From Mycolicibacterium madagascariense (lineage in GTDB: Bacteria > Actinomycetota > Actinomycetes > Mycobacteriales > Mycobacteriaceae): DNA of 64,000 nucleotides. Within the stretch, counting starts at the first letter, position 1, and the number at the start of each line of letters is the position of its first letter. The translations under genes were made by a program, and so were the position numbers. Shown piece after piece: positions 19,101 to 28,318 of the stretch. The stretch is taken from NCBI RefSeq assembly GCF_010729665.1, contig NZ_AP022611.1:164288-228287 (forward strand), in the 5' to 3' direction. The notes under the pieces are model-generated. The model was not told the DNA's origin. It was given only the letters and a program-made list of their open reading frames with translations, and made no database searches.

Positions 19101-20323
19101 ACGCGGTAGCGGGCCATCTTGCGGGCCAGGACCCGTGCGCTGGCCAGGTCCATCGAGTCGGGGCGGCAGAACCATTGATCGCGGTGGGTGACCTCGGTGT
19201 CGGAGACCCAGAAAGTGTTGTTGGGCTCGAACCCGAGGCCGCGGCCTGGCTCATCGGAGAGCGCCAGGAAGGTCACACCGGCGACACCGCCAGCGCGGGT
19301 CAGCGTCTCCCAATGGCGGTCGTCTCCCCGGCGTCGCCGGTCGTCGATCACCAACCAGTGCGGAGTAGTGCTGGAGTTCGCGCGGAAAGCGTCCCGGCCG
19401 TGCAGCTCCGTACCAACCGCGGCGTCCATCAGTTCACCGCTGGTCCACACCATTCGGGTAGGGCCACCGCGGTCCCGCAGCGTGGGATGGGCGCAATGTG
19501 GCAGCCATTTGCACCATTCCCAACGGGCGATGTCGTCGGTGACGATCATGATTTTGAAGTCGCGCGGCGAATGCGCCACGGCGGCTTGGCAGATCAGCGC
19601 GCGCGCTAGCCCGTAGACCGCATCCATGCCGTCGCGACCGATGAGCGCCATACCGGGGATGTTGCGCAGCAGAAGCGGTTTCGGCGCGTTGTGCAGTTTG
19701 CTTTGCGTTTGCAGGAACGCTGAGGACGCGTCATAGGTGACGGGCTCGTAGTCTTCGCGCCGCCCCAGTTCGTTGGTCTCCAGCTCCTTGACGACCTTCG
19801 AGGTGCCCAGTCCGAGCCGGACCTGGGTGTAGAACACCTTCAGGACCGGATCATTGGGGGCGCGGCACCACATGCGTGCAGAACCCACCAGCCCGGACAG
19901 AAGTGCGGGTTCGGGATGGAGGTACTCGAACTGTGCATGTTGCGCGCGGGCGGCGTCTTGGACCTTGTCCCGTGTTTCGTCGAGGTTCATCGCGTAGTCG
20001 CGCAGCGCTTGCTCCATCTGCGGACCCGACATCTGCTTCTCACCGCCGCCGCGGTTGGTGAAGAAGTAGCTGCCCATCGACACGATCATCATGATGGGGA
20101 AGAACAACGACATCACACCCATTGTCCCGCCGCGTAATCCGGGCTGGGACAGCATCATCGCCATCATGCCGAGGAACGCGACGCCCATGACCACGGGCAG
20201 GATGACCGCGGCCTTGCTGCGGGGGATCGGCCGCGGGGCCTCCAGCGGTTCCGGGATTGTTTCGCGGCCACCCATCGTCGGTGGAACCTTCACGGCGCCC
20301 TGGCGGGGCTTCACTGTTGCCAT
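16163..20323 (-). CDS. eccC: EccC, FtsK/SpoIIIE-type ATPase of the ESX system
   Basis: 1386 residues in one chain, full length for an unsplit EccC. Two membrane helices lie near residues 35-75, followed by three FtsK/SpoIIIE ATPase domains. Domain 1 has GTTGSGKSS near residue 494 and a LIIVIDEF Walker B; domain 2 has GRQTAGKT near 851; domain 3 has a degenerate P-loop, GNPECGLSN near 1159, without the Lys. EccC recognises substrates by their C-terminal signals and powers export. The gene starts six bases after eccB, and a regulator gene overlaps its last codons. Confidence 0.95.
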   Translation of the reverse strand: MATVKPRQGAVKVPPTMGGRETIPEPLEAPRPIPRSKAAVILPVVMGVAFLGMMAMMLSQPGLRGGTMGVMSLFFPIMMIVSMGSYFFTNRGGGEKQMSGPQMEQALRDYAMNLDETRDKVQDAARAQHAQFEYLHPEPALLSGLVGSARMWCRAPNDPVLKVFYTQVRLGLGTSKVVKELETNELGRREDYEPVTYDASSAFLQTQSKLHNAPKPLLLRNIPGMALIGRDGMDAVYGLARALICQAAVAHSPRDFKIMIVTDDIARWEWCKWLPHCAHPTLRDRGGPTRMVWTSGELMDAAVGTELHGRDAFRANSSTTPHWLVIDDRRRRGDDRHWETLTRAGGVAGVTFLALSDEPGRGLGFEPNNTFWVSDTEVTHRDQWFCRPDSMDLASARVLARKMARYRVEGERSRSLIDDASVDADLYKIIGIDDPGNLNVEKLWAPTLTGPPFENNAWGAKWLQFPIGVDPAGAPVYIDFKETHEGGMGHHMVIAGTTGSGKSSFLTTLLLSAALTHSPETLVFAFFDFKGKTTANMVAGLPNVVAAMGNLKDDSLWIERMGDVINGELERRKSLLDRAGISEVAEYEYRRIHLGMRLEPLPALIIVIDEFTQMFIEAPESKKIIDEIGRQGRALNVKMILGSQRLGHEMQSGIMANIPIRVGLRTLDAGESTAIIGTDEAKHLPEKPAGAGLLRVQGRDRLVRFQSAFARKVYHPPRRVAAEVVRTQAGYMAPEVFTAAPMAAIATAPKLTAAPVESTDTVLGADGQPIRELEASIKSLQEQTRVPVHQMWLPPLEPVPVEELVRRLRRKPWHQDYGHTAGLSFPVGIEDRPFQHAQRVYALDFSSGNCAVIGRQTAGKTTVLTTLITGAALMYHPKRVQFVVVAMGGPGLNDVELLPHVSSFARAGDRERVQRTIAEMKLLVEEREESFSRLGLSIESFRARKFGGEAGTVPDDAFGEVFLVIDGWQQFRTTFGDDLVEDLGVIMQRGNSLGVRTIIAANGWISGGFPSWMSSSFTLNVELKLDTNDDPQKNNREVAKKVPFGTRELLADPDDPNAETRIETISGRGTSMAGYHFQAALPILTAPDGRTIGPREAAEVIATLTGVDQVAQVRMLPSAVDLAGVFAAQREARPGLVPFGISEVGLVAAEADFARNPHLLFIGNPECGLSNSLAAVARAIMRCYRPEEAQIYVIDPGNSLVQVVQGPHLGRYVGEDGVESEGYTYYEDDVRAMTRHIDMLLAPRMPRGRAGQEELAQATRSWSGPEIFVLVDDEQIVSGWSSGANMFRADGKGPATEGLTKYIDRAREVGLHLIVGRRFPWGPAMTSPLAGRLISQTAPTVVMDGARMEGELIRGVRAARQPVGRGIYVTDRLSAPAQIAKVLPLE

Positions 20324-20329
20324 TGCGGT

Positions 20330-21811
20330 CTACCGTCCTTGCTCGGTGATCGGGGCCGCCGCGGAGCCGGCCAGCGTGTCGTGCATCGTCATGGCCGCCT
20401 GTTTCGACAATTCCGGGCCCGCGGGCCACACCCGAAGCAGCGGCCACGGCGCGAGCCGCGGCGCGACGTTCTTGAGTCCCAGCGCCTGCAGTGCGTCATC
20501 ATCAAAGGGCACGCCGTAGCGGGCGCCGGATTCGCCGATCAGCCAGAGGGTTTCGCGACGGGACGAATCAGCGCTCGCGCCCGTCGTCGACACCCACGTC
20601 GCGGAATTGTCGGCCAGCAGAACTTGATCGGCGAGCTTGCCCTGGTCCTGACTGCTGATGACGAGTGGAACCAGGTGGCTCTCCTGCTCGGCTGTCATTG
20701 GCAAGGCGCGGCCGACGAGGAGGCGTTGACGCGCCTGCCGATCGGTAGCGCCGCGGTCCCAGGCCACGCACAGCACGGGGTCGGCGCGCCAGTTCACAAC
20801 CTTGAGCGGGTCCGCTGGGTAACCGGTCACGTCCAGTGCGGTCCGGACCGGGACATCACCTAGCACGTCCGGAGAAATGCGGGGCGGTTGAGCCACGCCG
20901 AATGAATCGCGTTGCCGCAGCATGGCAGCGACCACCGATGAGACTGGTTGCACGCCGTCAACGAGCACGACGTAGAACTGATCCTTGCCCGAGGCGACGT
21001 CCTGGGACACCACCACCGAGCCGTTCACCAGCGGCGCTGGCGTACCGAGGTTGACGGTGCTGGGCTGGCCGGCGGCCGGCACCGCGGGGACCACCAAGGG
21101 CCGGCCTGCCGGTAGGGCGGCGACCATGGCCTGGGAGAGGTCAGCGGGGGCGCCCGCTTCCTCGAGTCCCAGTGGCTCGACAACCGCTCGGTCGGTGAGA
21201 TCAATGGGCATCCGGACGCCATTGGTGATGACGTACGCCTGCCCGTTGAACGTGGCAAGAACTGCGGTGTCGGCGTCGAGCTCGCGGGCCCGGTCCCCCA
21301 TCGTCAGGTCGCCGTTGATACCGGTGATGATGGGGCGCCCGCTCAACGTGTCGGACGCTGTGTCGCACACGGCCCACCGTGACACTTCCGGCGTGAGCAC
21401 TTGGGGCGGTTCGGTCGGGGCGCCTTCAATGCCGACCAGTGGACCGCGAGGCCACTTGGCGAGGTCGTCGGGGCTGACGAACGTCGGCTCCGAGGGCTGC
21501 CCTGTGATGAGCCAGGCCGAGACCAAGTTCAGTGCTGGATGCAATCGGCCGTCCACCGATACGAAGACCGTACCGAGTTTGCGGTCGGCCACGATCTTGG
21601 AGTCGTTGACCAAGCCCGCAGGCCTGAGCCACCCCACTACGAGGGCGCCCACCATCACCAATACGCTGATGAGCGCCGAGATCACCAGCATCAGCCGCTG
21701 GGTGCGTATACGGTCGGTCTGCATGCGCACCGACCGGCGCTGAAATGCGAATCCCAGCCGCCGACGCAAGAAGTAGTGACCTCTTACCTGTGTCTTGGAA
21801 GCCAGATTCAT
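20330..21811 (-). CDS. eccB: EccB, ESX membrane complex component
   Basis: 493 residues. The N-terminus has the typical EccB phrase (T-x-x-Q-V-x-G-x-x-F-L-x-R-R), then one membrane helix (about residues 40-65) and a large extracytoplasmic part with two Cys (CDTAS and CVAWD), as in other EccB proteins. EccB forms the periplasmic part of the complex. The ATG at 21811 was chosen; a GTG two codons upstream is equally possible, and no ribosome site decides. The 138 bases upstream hold no gene and probably its promoter. Confidence 0.93.
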   Translation of the reverse strand: MNLASKTQVRGHYFLRRRLGFAFQRRSVRMQTDRIRTQRLMLVISALISVLVMVGALVVGWLRPAGLVNDSKIVADRKLGTVFVSVDGRLHPALNLVSAWLITGQPSEPTFVSPDDLAKWPRGPLVGIEGAPTEPPQVLTPEVSRWAVCDTASDTLSGRPIITGINGDLTMGDRARELDADTAVLATFNGQAYVITNGVRMPIDLTDRAVVEPLGLEEAGAPADLSQAMVAALPAGRPLVVPAVPAAGQPSTVNLGTPAPLVNGSVVVSQDVASGKDQFYVVLVDGVQPVSSVVAAMLRQRDSFGVAQPPRISPDVLGDVPVRTALDVTGYPADPLKVVNWRADPVLCVAWDRGATDRQARQRLLVGRALPMTAEQESHLVPLVISSQDQGKLADQVLLADNSATWVSTTGASADSSRRETLWLIGESGARYGVPFDDDALQALGLKNVAPRLAPWPLLRVWPAGPELSKQAAMTMHDTLAGSAAAPITEQGR

Positions 21812-21949
21812 CGGCACGCCAAAACCGTACCGTGCAAAACAACGAGTCAGCCACCACCGCAGCCAAATTGCTTGCGAACCAGTTTTCGATAGGTTGCTGA
21901 ATCGGGTACGGGGCGACGTCCAGGCGCAGCAGACAACGCGAGGCCAGGT

Positions 21950-24382
21950 TTACCCGACGTAGACGAGATCCTCTTCGACGCTGGTGAGCGACTCGACGAT
22001 CAGATCGCGGATGTGGACGTTGCCGGCCGAGGCCGCGGCATAGCACATGTCCGGAAGTGGCAGCGGGCGCATAGCCCAGCCACCGATCAGCTCAGCGGTG
22101 CGCGCCACCATCCAGTGTGCGCGGTAGCGAGCGAGTTCCTCAATGGTGTCGCTCGGGTCAGCCTGGCCGACAAATCCGGGCCGGAAGATCGAGGTGACGG
22201 TATTGAAGTCCTTGGCCGCGGCGTCGTACGCCGCCCACTGCTGCGGACTCGGTTCTCTATCCCCACCGCGCGTCAGCCAAATCTGGCGCACTTCATTGGG
22301 AATTCCGCCGTCAACCGCCATAGCCTGAGTCGTGGCGGTGTTCATCAACAACGCCGTCGCGGCCGACACGATCCGATCCTGGAGAAGAGGGTCGGTGTCC
22401 ATCACCCGCACCAGCCTGGGGTACACATCGGGCCACAGCACCGCCAGACGGTGCTCGTGCATCCCGTCCATACCGGCAGGTGCAGTCTGCTGACCAGGCT
22501 GCAACAAGGGATTGGTCTGCCGCGTGCAGGACGGTGGATGCTCCACCCCCGCGTCGCGCAACGACGTAAGCGGACCCGTCGTCGCCGCGGCCACCAGTCG
22601 CCAGCCCATCCCGGCCCGCAGCTGCGCGTATTCAATGAGAACCCGCGCCGGATCAGCCCACCCGAACCACAGCTGCCGAAAATGGTCGTCTATCAAGGGG
22701 TCTGTCGCCAAAATCTGGACTGAGCGGGGCACGTACACACCAGCCGGGATGTAACTGGCCCCATCGTTTGACGTGGCCACCATCTCCGTGCCGCTAGGTG
22801 AGCGGAAGACCCCTACCGCCCACTCGATCGGGTAACCAACGGCTTGCGCGGCGTGCTGCAGCTTCCACGCAAGTTCCTTCGCAGCCGCGGCGTCGGCGGA
22901 TTCGCGTCGCTCTCGCGCCGCCGCCGTCTGACCCGCCGCCACCACACTCGCCGGGATCAGCGTTGCGCCCGCTCCGGCGCTCGACGAGGACGCCGGAGAC
23001 GTCGCGGGTGCACTGCTAGCGCCCGCGAGCGTGCTCGCCGGAACCGTCGCCGCGGGCGGCGCGGCCGCAGGCGGGCCCATCGACCCCGGCGGCAACATCA
23101 TTGGGGCGCCACCCCCGGCGCCCATGCCAGCACCAGTTGGTGCAGCAGCAGGAGCTGCCGGGGCAACCATGCCCGGCTGAGCCGCGGCTGGCGCAACTCC
23201 CCCTCCGGGAGCCGCCGATATCGGCGTAGCCGGCACCGCGTGGCCACCCCCGGTCAACGCCGGTGACGGACTCGGCGGCGCAGGTGGAGTCGCCGCAGGC
23301 ATTCCGCCACCGATTCCCGCTCCGGTTGACAAGCCCTGGGAGAATGCCGCCGCGGGAGATCCACCCCCCGACGCCGGAACCCCTCCCGCGCTTGGCAATC
23401 CGGTCACCGCTCCGGGCATCTGGCCCAAGCCGCTGCTGAGTGGGTTGGAAGATCCCATTCCCGGCAATCCGCCGCTGCCCAGTCCGCCCGGCATCTTCGG
23501 CAATCCGCCACCGCCAGAGCCGAGACCACCACCGCCACTGCCCAATCCGCCCATAGACGGCATACCGCCGCCCCCAAGGGGACTGGCCGAGGTCGATTGG
23601 CGCGGCGACGTCATTCCAGGAGCCGCCTGCGTAAGCGGACTAGGTGCCGCTGCAGTCTCACCGTCGCCAGGACTTGAAGTTGTTCCCCGATCAACCCCCG
23701 ACTGTGTTGTCGATGCGCCGGTCGGATCGGCCGGTGCGTCCGGGGTGGGGGCCTTGTCGTTGCCTGGGTCCGTAGGCCGCTTTCTCGGATCGCTGCTGTC
23801 TTGCTCGATTCCGGGTGAGGTTTCATGGTCGACGGGTTGGATGGCTGGCCCGGTCGGGATGTCGCCGTATCGGGTGAGAAGGTCTAAAGCGCGGACGTTT
23901 TCAGCGCTTGCCCTAAAGGAGGTATGCAGGGCGGTGGCTGCCTCGACTCCCCAGCCTGTCTGAGTGCGGGCCTGCGCGTGGTACGCGGTAACGAGTGCCT
24001 CGCGCTCCCCCGGAAGCTTGGCCGCTTTGATCGCAGCATCCGCGTCGCGAACAATCTGGTCCTGCCCAGATGCGGTTTCCCGCAACACTTGCGCGATGCC
24101 GTTGCACTTTTTAGCGACAGCACCGTGCCACTCGCTAATGGTCTTGGCTTCTTCGGCCAAGGTTGCGCCGGCCTGATGGGCTGCGTCGAAACCGGTTGAA
24201 TCCGCGGCTTCGCGGAACGCAGCGTTGTCAGTGACGATCTGTTGATGGATGCCGTCCCACGTCGAAGCGCCAGCCTTGTACGCCTCCTCCTGGGCGTCCC
24301 AGTGCGCAGGGTCTGGCGGGACCATATCCGGCGTAACGATCAGCGGGCCATACGATCCCGCAGAGCCCCCTGTCGCGGGCAT
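21950..24382 (-). CDS. Large ESX-associated protein, DUF5631/DUF5632-like C-terminus
   Basis: 810 residues. Residues 1-190 are helical and include a STWDG turn and long heptad-like stretches, resembling WXG/PPE-type substrate domains. Residues 190-500 are Pro/Gly/Ala-rich low complexity. The last 300 residues are a folded alpha/beta region that, from memory of mycobacterial families, resembles the DUF5632/DUF5631 pair of proteins encoded beside ESX-related genes. The start is the ATG at 24382, sharing a base with the upstream TGA (TGATG). It is the last gene of the satellite operon, just before the eccB promoter, and is likely an ESX substrate or substrate partner. Confidence 0.7.
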   Translation of the reverse strand: MPATGGSAGSYGPLIVTPDMVPPDPAHWDAQEEAYKAGASTWDGIHQQIVTDNAAFREAADSTGFDAAHQAGATLAEEAKTISEWHGAVAKKCNGIAQVLRETASGQDQIVRDADAAIKAAKLPGEREALVTAYHAQARTQTGWGVEAATALHTSFRASAENVRALDLLTRYGDIPTGPAIQPVDHETSPGIEQDSSDPRKRPTDPGNDKAPTPDAPADPTGASTTQSGVDRGTTSSPGDGETAAAPSPLTQAAPGMTSPRQSTSASPLGGGGMPSMGGLGSGGGGLGSGGGGLPKMPGGLGSGGLPGMGSSNPLSSGLGQMPGAVTGLPSAGGVPASGGGSPAAAFSQGLSTGAGIGGGMPAATPPAPPSPSPALTGGGHAVPATPISAAPGGGVAPAAAQPGMVAPAAPAAAPTGAGMGAGGGAPMMLPPGSMGPPAAAPPAATVPASTLAGASSAPATSPASSSSAGAGATLIPASVVAAGQTAAARERRESADAAAAKELAWKLQHAAQAVGYPIEWAVGVFRSPSGTEMVATSNDGASYIPAGVYVPRSVQILATDPLIDDHFRQLWFGWADPARVLIEYAQLRAGMGWRLVAAATTGPLTSLRDAGVEHPPSCTRQTNPLLQPGQQTAPAGMDGMHEHRLAVLWPDVYPRLVRVMDTDPLLQDRIVSAATALLMNTATTQAMAVDGGIPNEVRQIWLTRGGDREPSPQQWAAYDAAAKDFNTVTSIFRPGFVGQADPSDTIEELARYRAHWMVARTAELIGGWAMRPLPLPDMCYAAASAGNVHIRDLIVESLTSVEEDLVYVG

Positions 24383-24999
24383 CAGCGCAACCCGCACGCA
24401 GGCACAATCACATCGACCAAATCGTTGCCCTTGTCCGTAGCAGCGTTAGACGCGGGCCAGTCCCGCACAACAGCGCTGTGCATGCTGTCGATCTGCAGCG
24501 CAATCCAGTCGTCGATGAGGGACTGAATCCTGGGGGGCGTCGCAGGCGCGATTTCATTGCGTAAGAACTGAATCTGCGACACGACTGTGCGCTTCTCAGC
24601 TGCGCGGGCTTCCTCGGTGTCGTTGCTCGATCCGCCTGTGTTCTCACCTAGGGCGGCTCGGTCTTTCCCAACGGATGCAATGGTACGGGAGCTTCTATCC
24701 CATGCGGAGCACGCGGATTGCTTAGCGGCCGCAATCTCCATATCCCCGTAGCGAGCTGGCGGAGGCGGCACGACATTGACCGTGTGTTGCGCGGGCGTGA
24801 CGGGGCTGGCCAACGCGGTGGCCGTTGCTACGGCCGCGCCAGCTGCGACAACGAACGCCGTTGCCGCGGCGATGATCCCGGCATGGCGGGGCCGCGGTGC
24901 CTGGCGAGTAGGTGGCCCACCCACATTGCGAGGGGGCGTGGCGGGTGGACCACCAGTCGAGGGTGCTTGCTGGAGAGCTGACGTGGCGTAGGTGGTCAT
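24382..24999 (-). CDS. Small single-pass membrane protein of the ESX satellite operon
   Basis: 205 residues. A Pro-rich cytoplasmic head (residues 1-37) leads to one membrane helix (about 40-65) and a helical extracytoplasmic domain. Its plan and the motif of ATPPR-I near residue 155 resemble the protein at 25356-26036, which has PPATPR-E-I at the same place, so the two are probably paralogs. It is coupled to both neighbours by overlapping stop and start codons. A role next to the secreted proteins of this operon is likely, but the exact function is unknown. Confidence 0.65.
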   Translation of the reverse strand: MTTYATSALQQAPSTGGPPATPPRNVGGPPTRQAPRPRHAGIIAAATAFVVAAGAAVATATALASPVTPAQHTVNVVPPPPARYGDMEIAAAKQSACSAWDRSSRTIASVGKDRAALGENTGGSSNDTEEARAAEKRTVVSQIQFLRNEIAPATPPRIQSLIDDWIALQIDSMHSAVVRDWPASNAATDKGNDLVDVIVPACGLR

Positions 25000-25340
25000 A
25001 CCGTCACGGTCCCACCGGGCAAGAGAGTGAGCGCTTGCCGGTTCTCGTTCTCGATCGTCTCCATTGTCGTAACGGAGTCCTGCTTGCGCTGGTAGATGTC
25101 GGCGACTCGCCGGGCGCCGCCGGCGTTGAGGGCCTGTGCCATTAGTTGGTCATCGCCTGCGATCTCCGAGAGCGGCGCCCACATCAGCCTGGCTGCGCAC
25201 GTGGTGGCCGCCGCCGCCCCCGCCGTTGCGGCTGCAGGGGTCTGCACTGCGGACTCGGCTACGAGAGCGGGAGCTGCCACGTTGGCAGCGTGGGCTTCGG
25301 CTGGCTTGAGGTTGAAGGGCTTGGTGCCGGTGGCAGGCAT
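24996..25340 (-). CDS. Small Ala-rich protein of the ESX satellite operon
   Basis: 114 residues, Ala-rich in the first half and helical and charged in the second (residues 75-100). It has no membrane helix or signal peptide. The stop overlaps the next start as ATGA. The helix-turn-helix hairpin size is close to that of Esx-type proteins, but no W-x-G is present. It sits between two related membrane proteins, so it may be their partner. Confidence 0.55.
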   Translation of the reverse strand: MPATGTKPFNLKPAEAHAANVAAPALVAESAVQTPAAATAGAAAATTCAARLMWAPLSEIAGDDQLMAQALNAGGARRVADIYQRKQDSVTTMETIENENRQALTLLPGGTVTV

Positions 25341-25355
25341 GGGAGTGTCCCCCTT

Positions 25356-26036
25356 TTACTTCTGGCAGGCCGCGTGGACTTTGTCCATCGCGGTCTGGCC
25401 CTGTTGTGCGGGTAGGTTGCGGTCTTGACCGCTGGTGTCAGCAGCCAGGACGGCATAGGTGGCGTCGATGTAATCGCCCATCGGGTCGGCGATTTCACGC
25501 GGGGTGGCCGGCGGGGTGTGCAGTCGCAGATACTCCATCTCGACCAGGACTACGGATTGCTCGTTGGCGAGCGCGGCCTTGTATTCGGGGCTGTCGCGAT
25601 TGGGCAGCGCCGCCACCAGGGGTACCGAGGCCTCGTACACCGCGGAGACCACTGATTTCGACGCAGCGCACGCCTCGTCGCGGGCGGCGCTGACCTGTTC
25701 GGCGCTGTACACGGGAGCGGCGGGGGTCACCGTCGTCGTGACCGGCGCCGGATCCGGCCGGGTCCAGGCCAACACGCCCATCGCGACGGCCGCGACCGCG
25801 AGCACGACCGCGCTGCCCGAAATGACCCACACCGACTTCGGCGTGCGGTTGGCCGGGGGTGCCACGGGCGGGGCCGGGTAGGGCGTCGGCTGGGGCGGTT
25901 GAGGCGGGAGTACACCGGTGTAGGTGCCGCCGGGAAAGCCCCCCATCGTGGACTGTTCTGGCGCCCGCTGAGGAGCCCACGGCGAGCCGGGACCCGCCGC
26001 AGCGGGTCCGACCTGCGGTGACGTTCCCTCACTCAT
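25356..26036 (-). CDS. Single-pass membrane protein of the ESX satellite operon
   Basis: 226 residues: a Pro/Gly-rich cytoplasmic head (1-62), one membrane helix (about 68-92), then a helical outer domain with two Cys (near 123 and 224) that could be disulphide-linked. The C-terminal domain is similar in pattern to the protein at 24382-24999. It follows the YbaB-like gene after 82 bases, enough for a weak internal promoter. Function unknown. Confidence 0.65.
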   Translation of the reverse strand: MSEGTSPQVGPAAAGPGSPWAPQRAPEQSTMGGFPGGTYTGVLPPQPPQPTPYPAPPVAPPANRTPKSVWVISGSAVVLAVAAVAMGVLAWTRPDPAPVTTTVTPAAPVYSAEQVSAARDEACAASKSVVSAVYEASVPLVAALPNRDSPEYKAALANEQSVVLVEMEYLRLHTPPATPREIADPMGDYIDATYAVLAADTSGQDRNLPAQQGQTAMDKVHAACQK

Positions 26037-26118
26037 GCATCAACGGTAACGCCGATGGACGACATGTGGCTAGCAGCGCAGCCCGATCCGCGATGAGCGG
26101 CGTGCGACAGGCGCTGCA

Positions 26119-26523
26119 TCACTGGAGGTTGTCGAGCAGCTTGGCGGCTTCGCGGGCGGCCTCTTCGGCATGCTGCTCGATGACCTCGCGCTCGGCGTAG
26201 GCGTCGGCAACAGCGGCCTGCATGGTCGTGCTGATCACCTGCTCGAGCCCCTCGTTCGTGTAGCGCGTCGTGCAGCCAGGGGCCAGCGACAACGACATCA
26301 GCCGCCCGTGGTGGTTGACCGACAGCTGGACATCTCCGTCAGCGCTTTCCATGTGGACGTCGATGCTGGCCCATTTCTTGCGGAGATCCCGCAGGGTCTG
26401 CTGAACCCGTTCGATCGTCGCGACGTTGCGGGCGACCAATGCGGCCTCGGCGGCGTAGCGGGTCGAGCGTGCACCGTTCGCCGCTGCCGCCGGCTGCTCG
26501 GCCGATTCCTGCGGTGCGGTCAT
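26119..26523 (-). CDS. YbaB/EbfC-fold protein, EspL-like
   Basis: 134 residues. The middle has the YbaB pattern: a beta strand pair around V-Q-L-S-V-N-x-x-G-R-L, then a Gly/Leu helix (G-L-E-Q-V-I) and a long charged C-terminal helix. EspL of ESX-1 has this fold and helps handle substrates. The start overlaps the stop of the EspB-like gene as ATGA, so it is coupled to a probable substrate, as expected for a chaperone-type partner. Confidence 0.7.
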   Translation of the reverse strand: MTAPQESAEQPAAAANGARSTRYAAEAALVARNVATIERVQQTLRDLRKKWASIDVHMESADGDVQLSVNHHGRLMSLSLAPGCTTRYTNEGLEQVISTTMQAAVADAYAEREVIEQHAEEAAREAAKLLDNLQ

Positions 26524-28310
26524 TTCGCATCCCCTTCACTGTCGGGTGGCATCGTGACGCGACGCCGCGGACGGCCGGGCGCAGCTTGGTCACCAGGACC
26601 TGCTTTGCTTGCCGCTGCGTTGTCGACGCTGACGGTTTGGCGGCGCTCGACCTCACCTTTGACCGGTTCTCCGTTCGGAATGGAGGGCAGGACCACCTTC
26701 TTGTCCGGGGGCGGCTTGGCCCGGTCACCGCCAGCGGCGCCGCCAGCGCCCATGCCGCCCATTGGGGGCATCATCCCCATGCCGCCCACTCCGGCCCCCG
26801 CCGGTGCGGCAGCTCCTGCCGGGTTCACCGCTCCGCTGCTCGCCGGCAGCGCCGGTCCTCCGCCCGAAGGCGCCGACGCCGCGCCAAGGGCACCGGCGCC
26901 TGGAGGTAAGGAGGTGTCGAGTCCGGCCGGCTCCATGCCACCGCCGCCACCGCCACCGCCACCGCTGCCCAGTCCGCCGCCGAAGTCGGACAGACCCGCG
27001 TCGTCGAGCGGGCTGTCGTCGAGCCCGAGGTCCGGCTCCTGCTGCAGGCTTGACGCCGCGCCCTGCATCACCTGCTGAGCGGCCCCCATGAGCTGCTGCG
27101 GAACGCTGGTCACCGCGCCCATGGCGCCACCGAGGGCGCCGGCCAGCATCGAGGGAACCATCGCGGCCATCGGCAGCATCTGCTGCAGTGGGTCGCCGCC
27201 CATCGGGGAGGCGGCCTGCTCTCCGGCGAGCGGGTCCGCGGCGGGATCAGCCATCGGGTCCGTCAACGGATCACCACCGGCGTCGCCGGTCGTGGTGGGG
27301 TCACTCGACCCGCCCGCACCCTGTTTGGCGTCGCTGTCACCCGGCTTGCGCTCCCCCGGCTGCTCCGATCCACCGGCAGCATCATTGGAGCCGTCCTGCA
27401 CGATGTCGGTGACCGGCGGTGGCGGCGGTGGGGCCTGAGGCAGCTCGCCCAGGTGATAGGACACTCCGGTCGCCGTTGCCTTGGTGTCGAGTTGTTGCAG
27501 GTGTTGGCCGTACCGCGCGAACTGGTCGGCGCCCATCAGGCCGCCGGTCTGCATCATCAACATCTGCGCACGCGTCATGGACTCCCGCGTATTGGTGAAT
27601 TGTTGAGTGCGCGGGGTTTCCTGCTGGGTCTGATCGAAGCGGCCACCGTGGTCGCGAGCGGCTTGCGCCACCGTCTCCGAATGAGATGCCATCTGGTCTG
27701 CCCACGACGCGAACCTATTCAGCGAGGCCGCCAGCTGCGGCCCGGTCCGCCCGGTGATCGCGTCCGCGACCGCGCCCTGGGCGTTGCGGGTGGCCACCGC
27801 ACACGCTTCGAAAGCTCCCTGGTAGGCGCGGCACGCTGTCTGAAAGGTCGCACCGGTGCTGCTACTGCCCGCCTCGATGAGCCCGGCTGTCACTTCGCCA
27901 GGACGCGGAGCCATCGGCGCGATGGGCGTGTCAGCTGCCACCGCGTTGGTCTTGACTGCTGCGGGAGTCGCGGGCCCGCCTACCGCGGCCGCCGGCCCGG
28001 CACCCACCGCCATCGAGGCGGCGTTAGCAGCGTCGGTCTCGGCGCTGTAGGTGCTCACCGCAGCGACAGCTTGGGCGGCCGCGGCGAGGACCGCGGCGCC
28101 GTCGCGTGCCCGGCTGGACAGCACCGTCCCATGCTCAGAGAGCCTCGCTGCAGCGCTGGTCGACACTTCGTCCGGCGCCAATGGGGCGTGCACGGGTGGC
28201 GTCGCCGCCAGCGCGGCCAAGCTACTGGCGGCTGAGGTCATGGTCGCCGCGAGAGTGGCCATTCCGCCGTAGGACACGTCAACGCGCGGGCCGCCCCCAG
28301 TGCTCGGCAT
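26520..28310 (-). CDS. EspB-like PE-PPE fusion substrate
   Basis: 596 residues. The first 100 residues look like a PE domain, followed by a PPE-like helical stretch (about 125-280, beginning M-A-P-R-P-G-E-V) in the same chain; this order in one polypeptide is the hallmark of EspB. The remaining half is Pro/Gly/Met-rich low complexity ending in a basic tail. EspB forms ring-shaped oligomers outside the cell. The gene sits between two YbaB-fold genes. The assignment is by architecture; no exact secretion motif is obvious. Confidence 0.65.
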   Translation of the reverse strand: MPSTGGGPRVDVSYGGMATLAATMTSAASSLAALAATPPVHAPLAPDEVSTSAAARLSEHGTVLSSRARDGAAVLAAAAQAVAAVSTYSAETDAANAASMAVGAGPAAAVGGPATPAAVKTNAVAADTPIAPMAPRPGEVTAGLIEAGSSSTGATFQTACRAYQGAFEACAVATRNAQGAVADAITGRTGPQLAASLNRFASWADQMASHSETVAQAARDHGGRFDQTQQETPRTQQFTNTRESMTRAQMLMMQTGGLMGADQFARYGQHLQQLDTKATATGVSYHLGELPQAPPPPPPVTDIVQDGSNDAAGGSEQPGERKPGDSDAKQGAGGSSDPTTTGDAGGDPLTDPMADPAADPLAGEQAASPMGGDPLQQMLPMAAMVPSMLAGALGGAMGAVTSVPQQLMGAAQQVMQGAASSLQQEPDLGLDDSPLDDAGLSDFGGGLGSGGGGGGGGGMEPAGLDTSLPPGAGALGAASAPSGGGPALPASSGAVNPAGAAAPAGAGVGGMGMMPPMGGMGAGGAAGGDRAKPPPDKKVVLPSIPNGEPVKGEVERRQTVSVDNAAASKAGPGDQAAPGRPRRRVTMPPDSEGDAK

Positions 28311-28318
28311 GTCTCCCC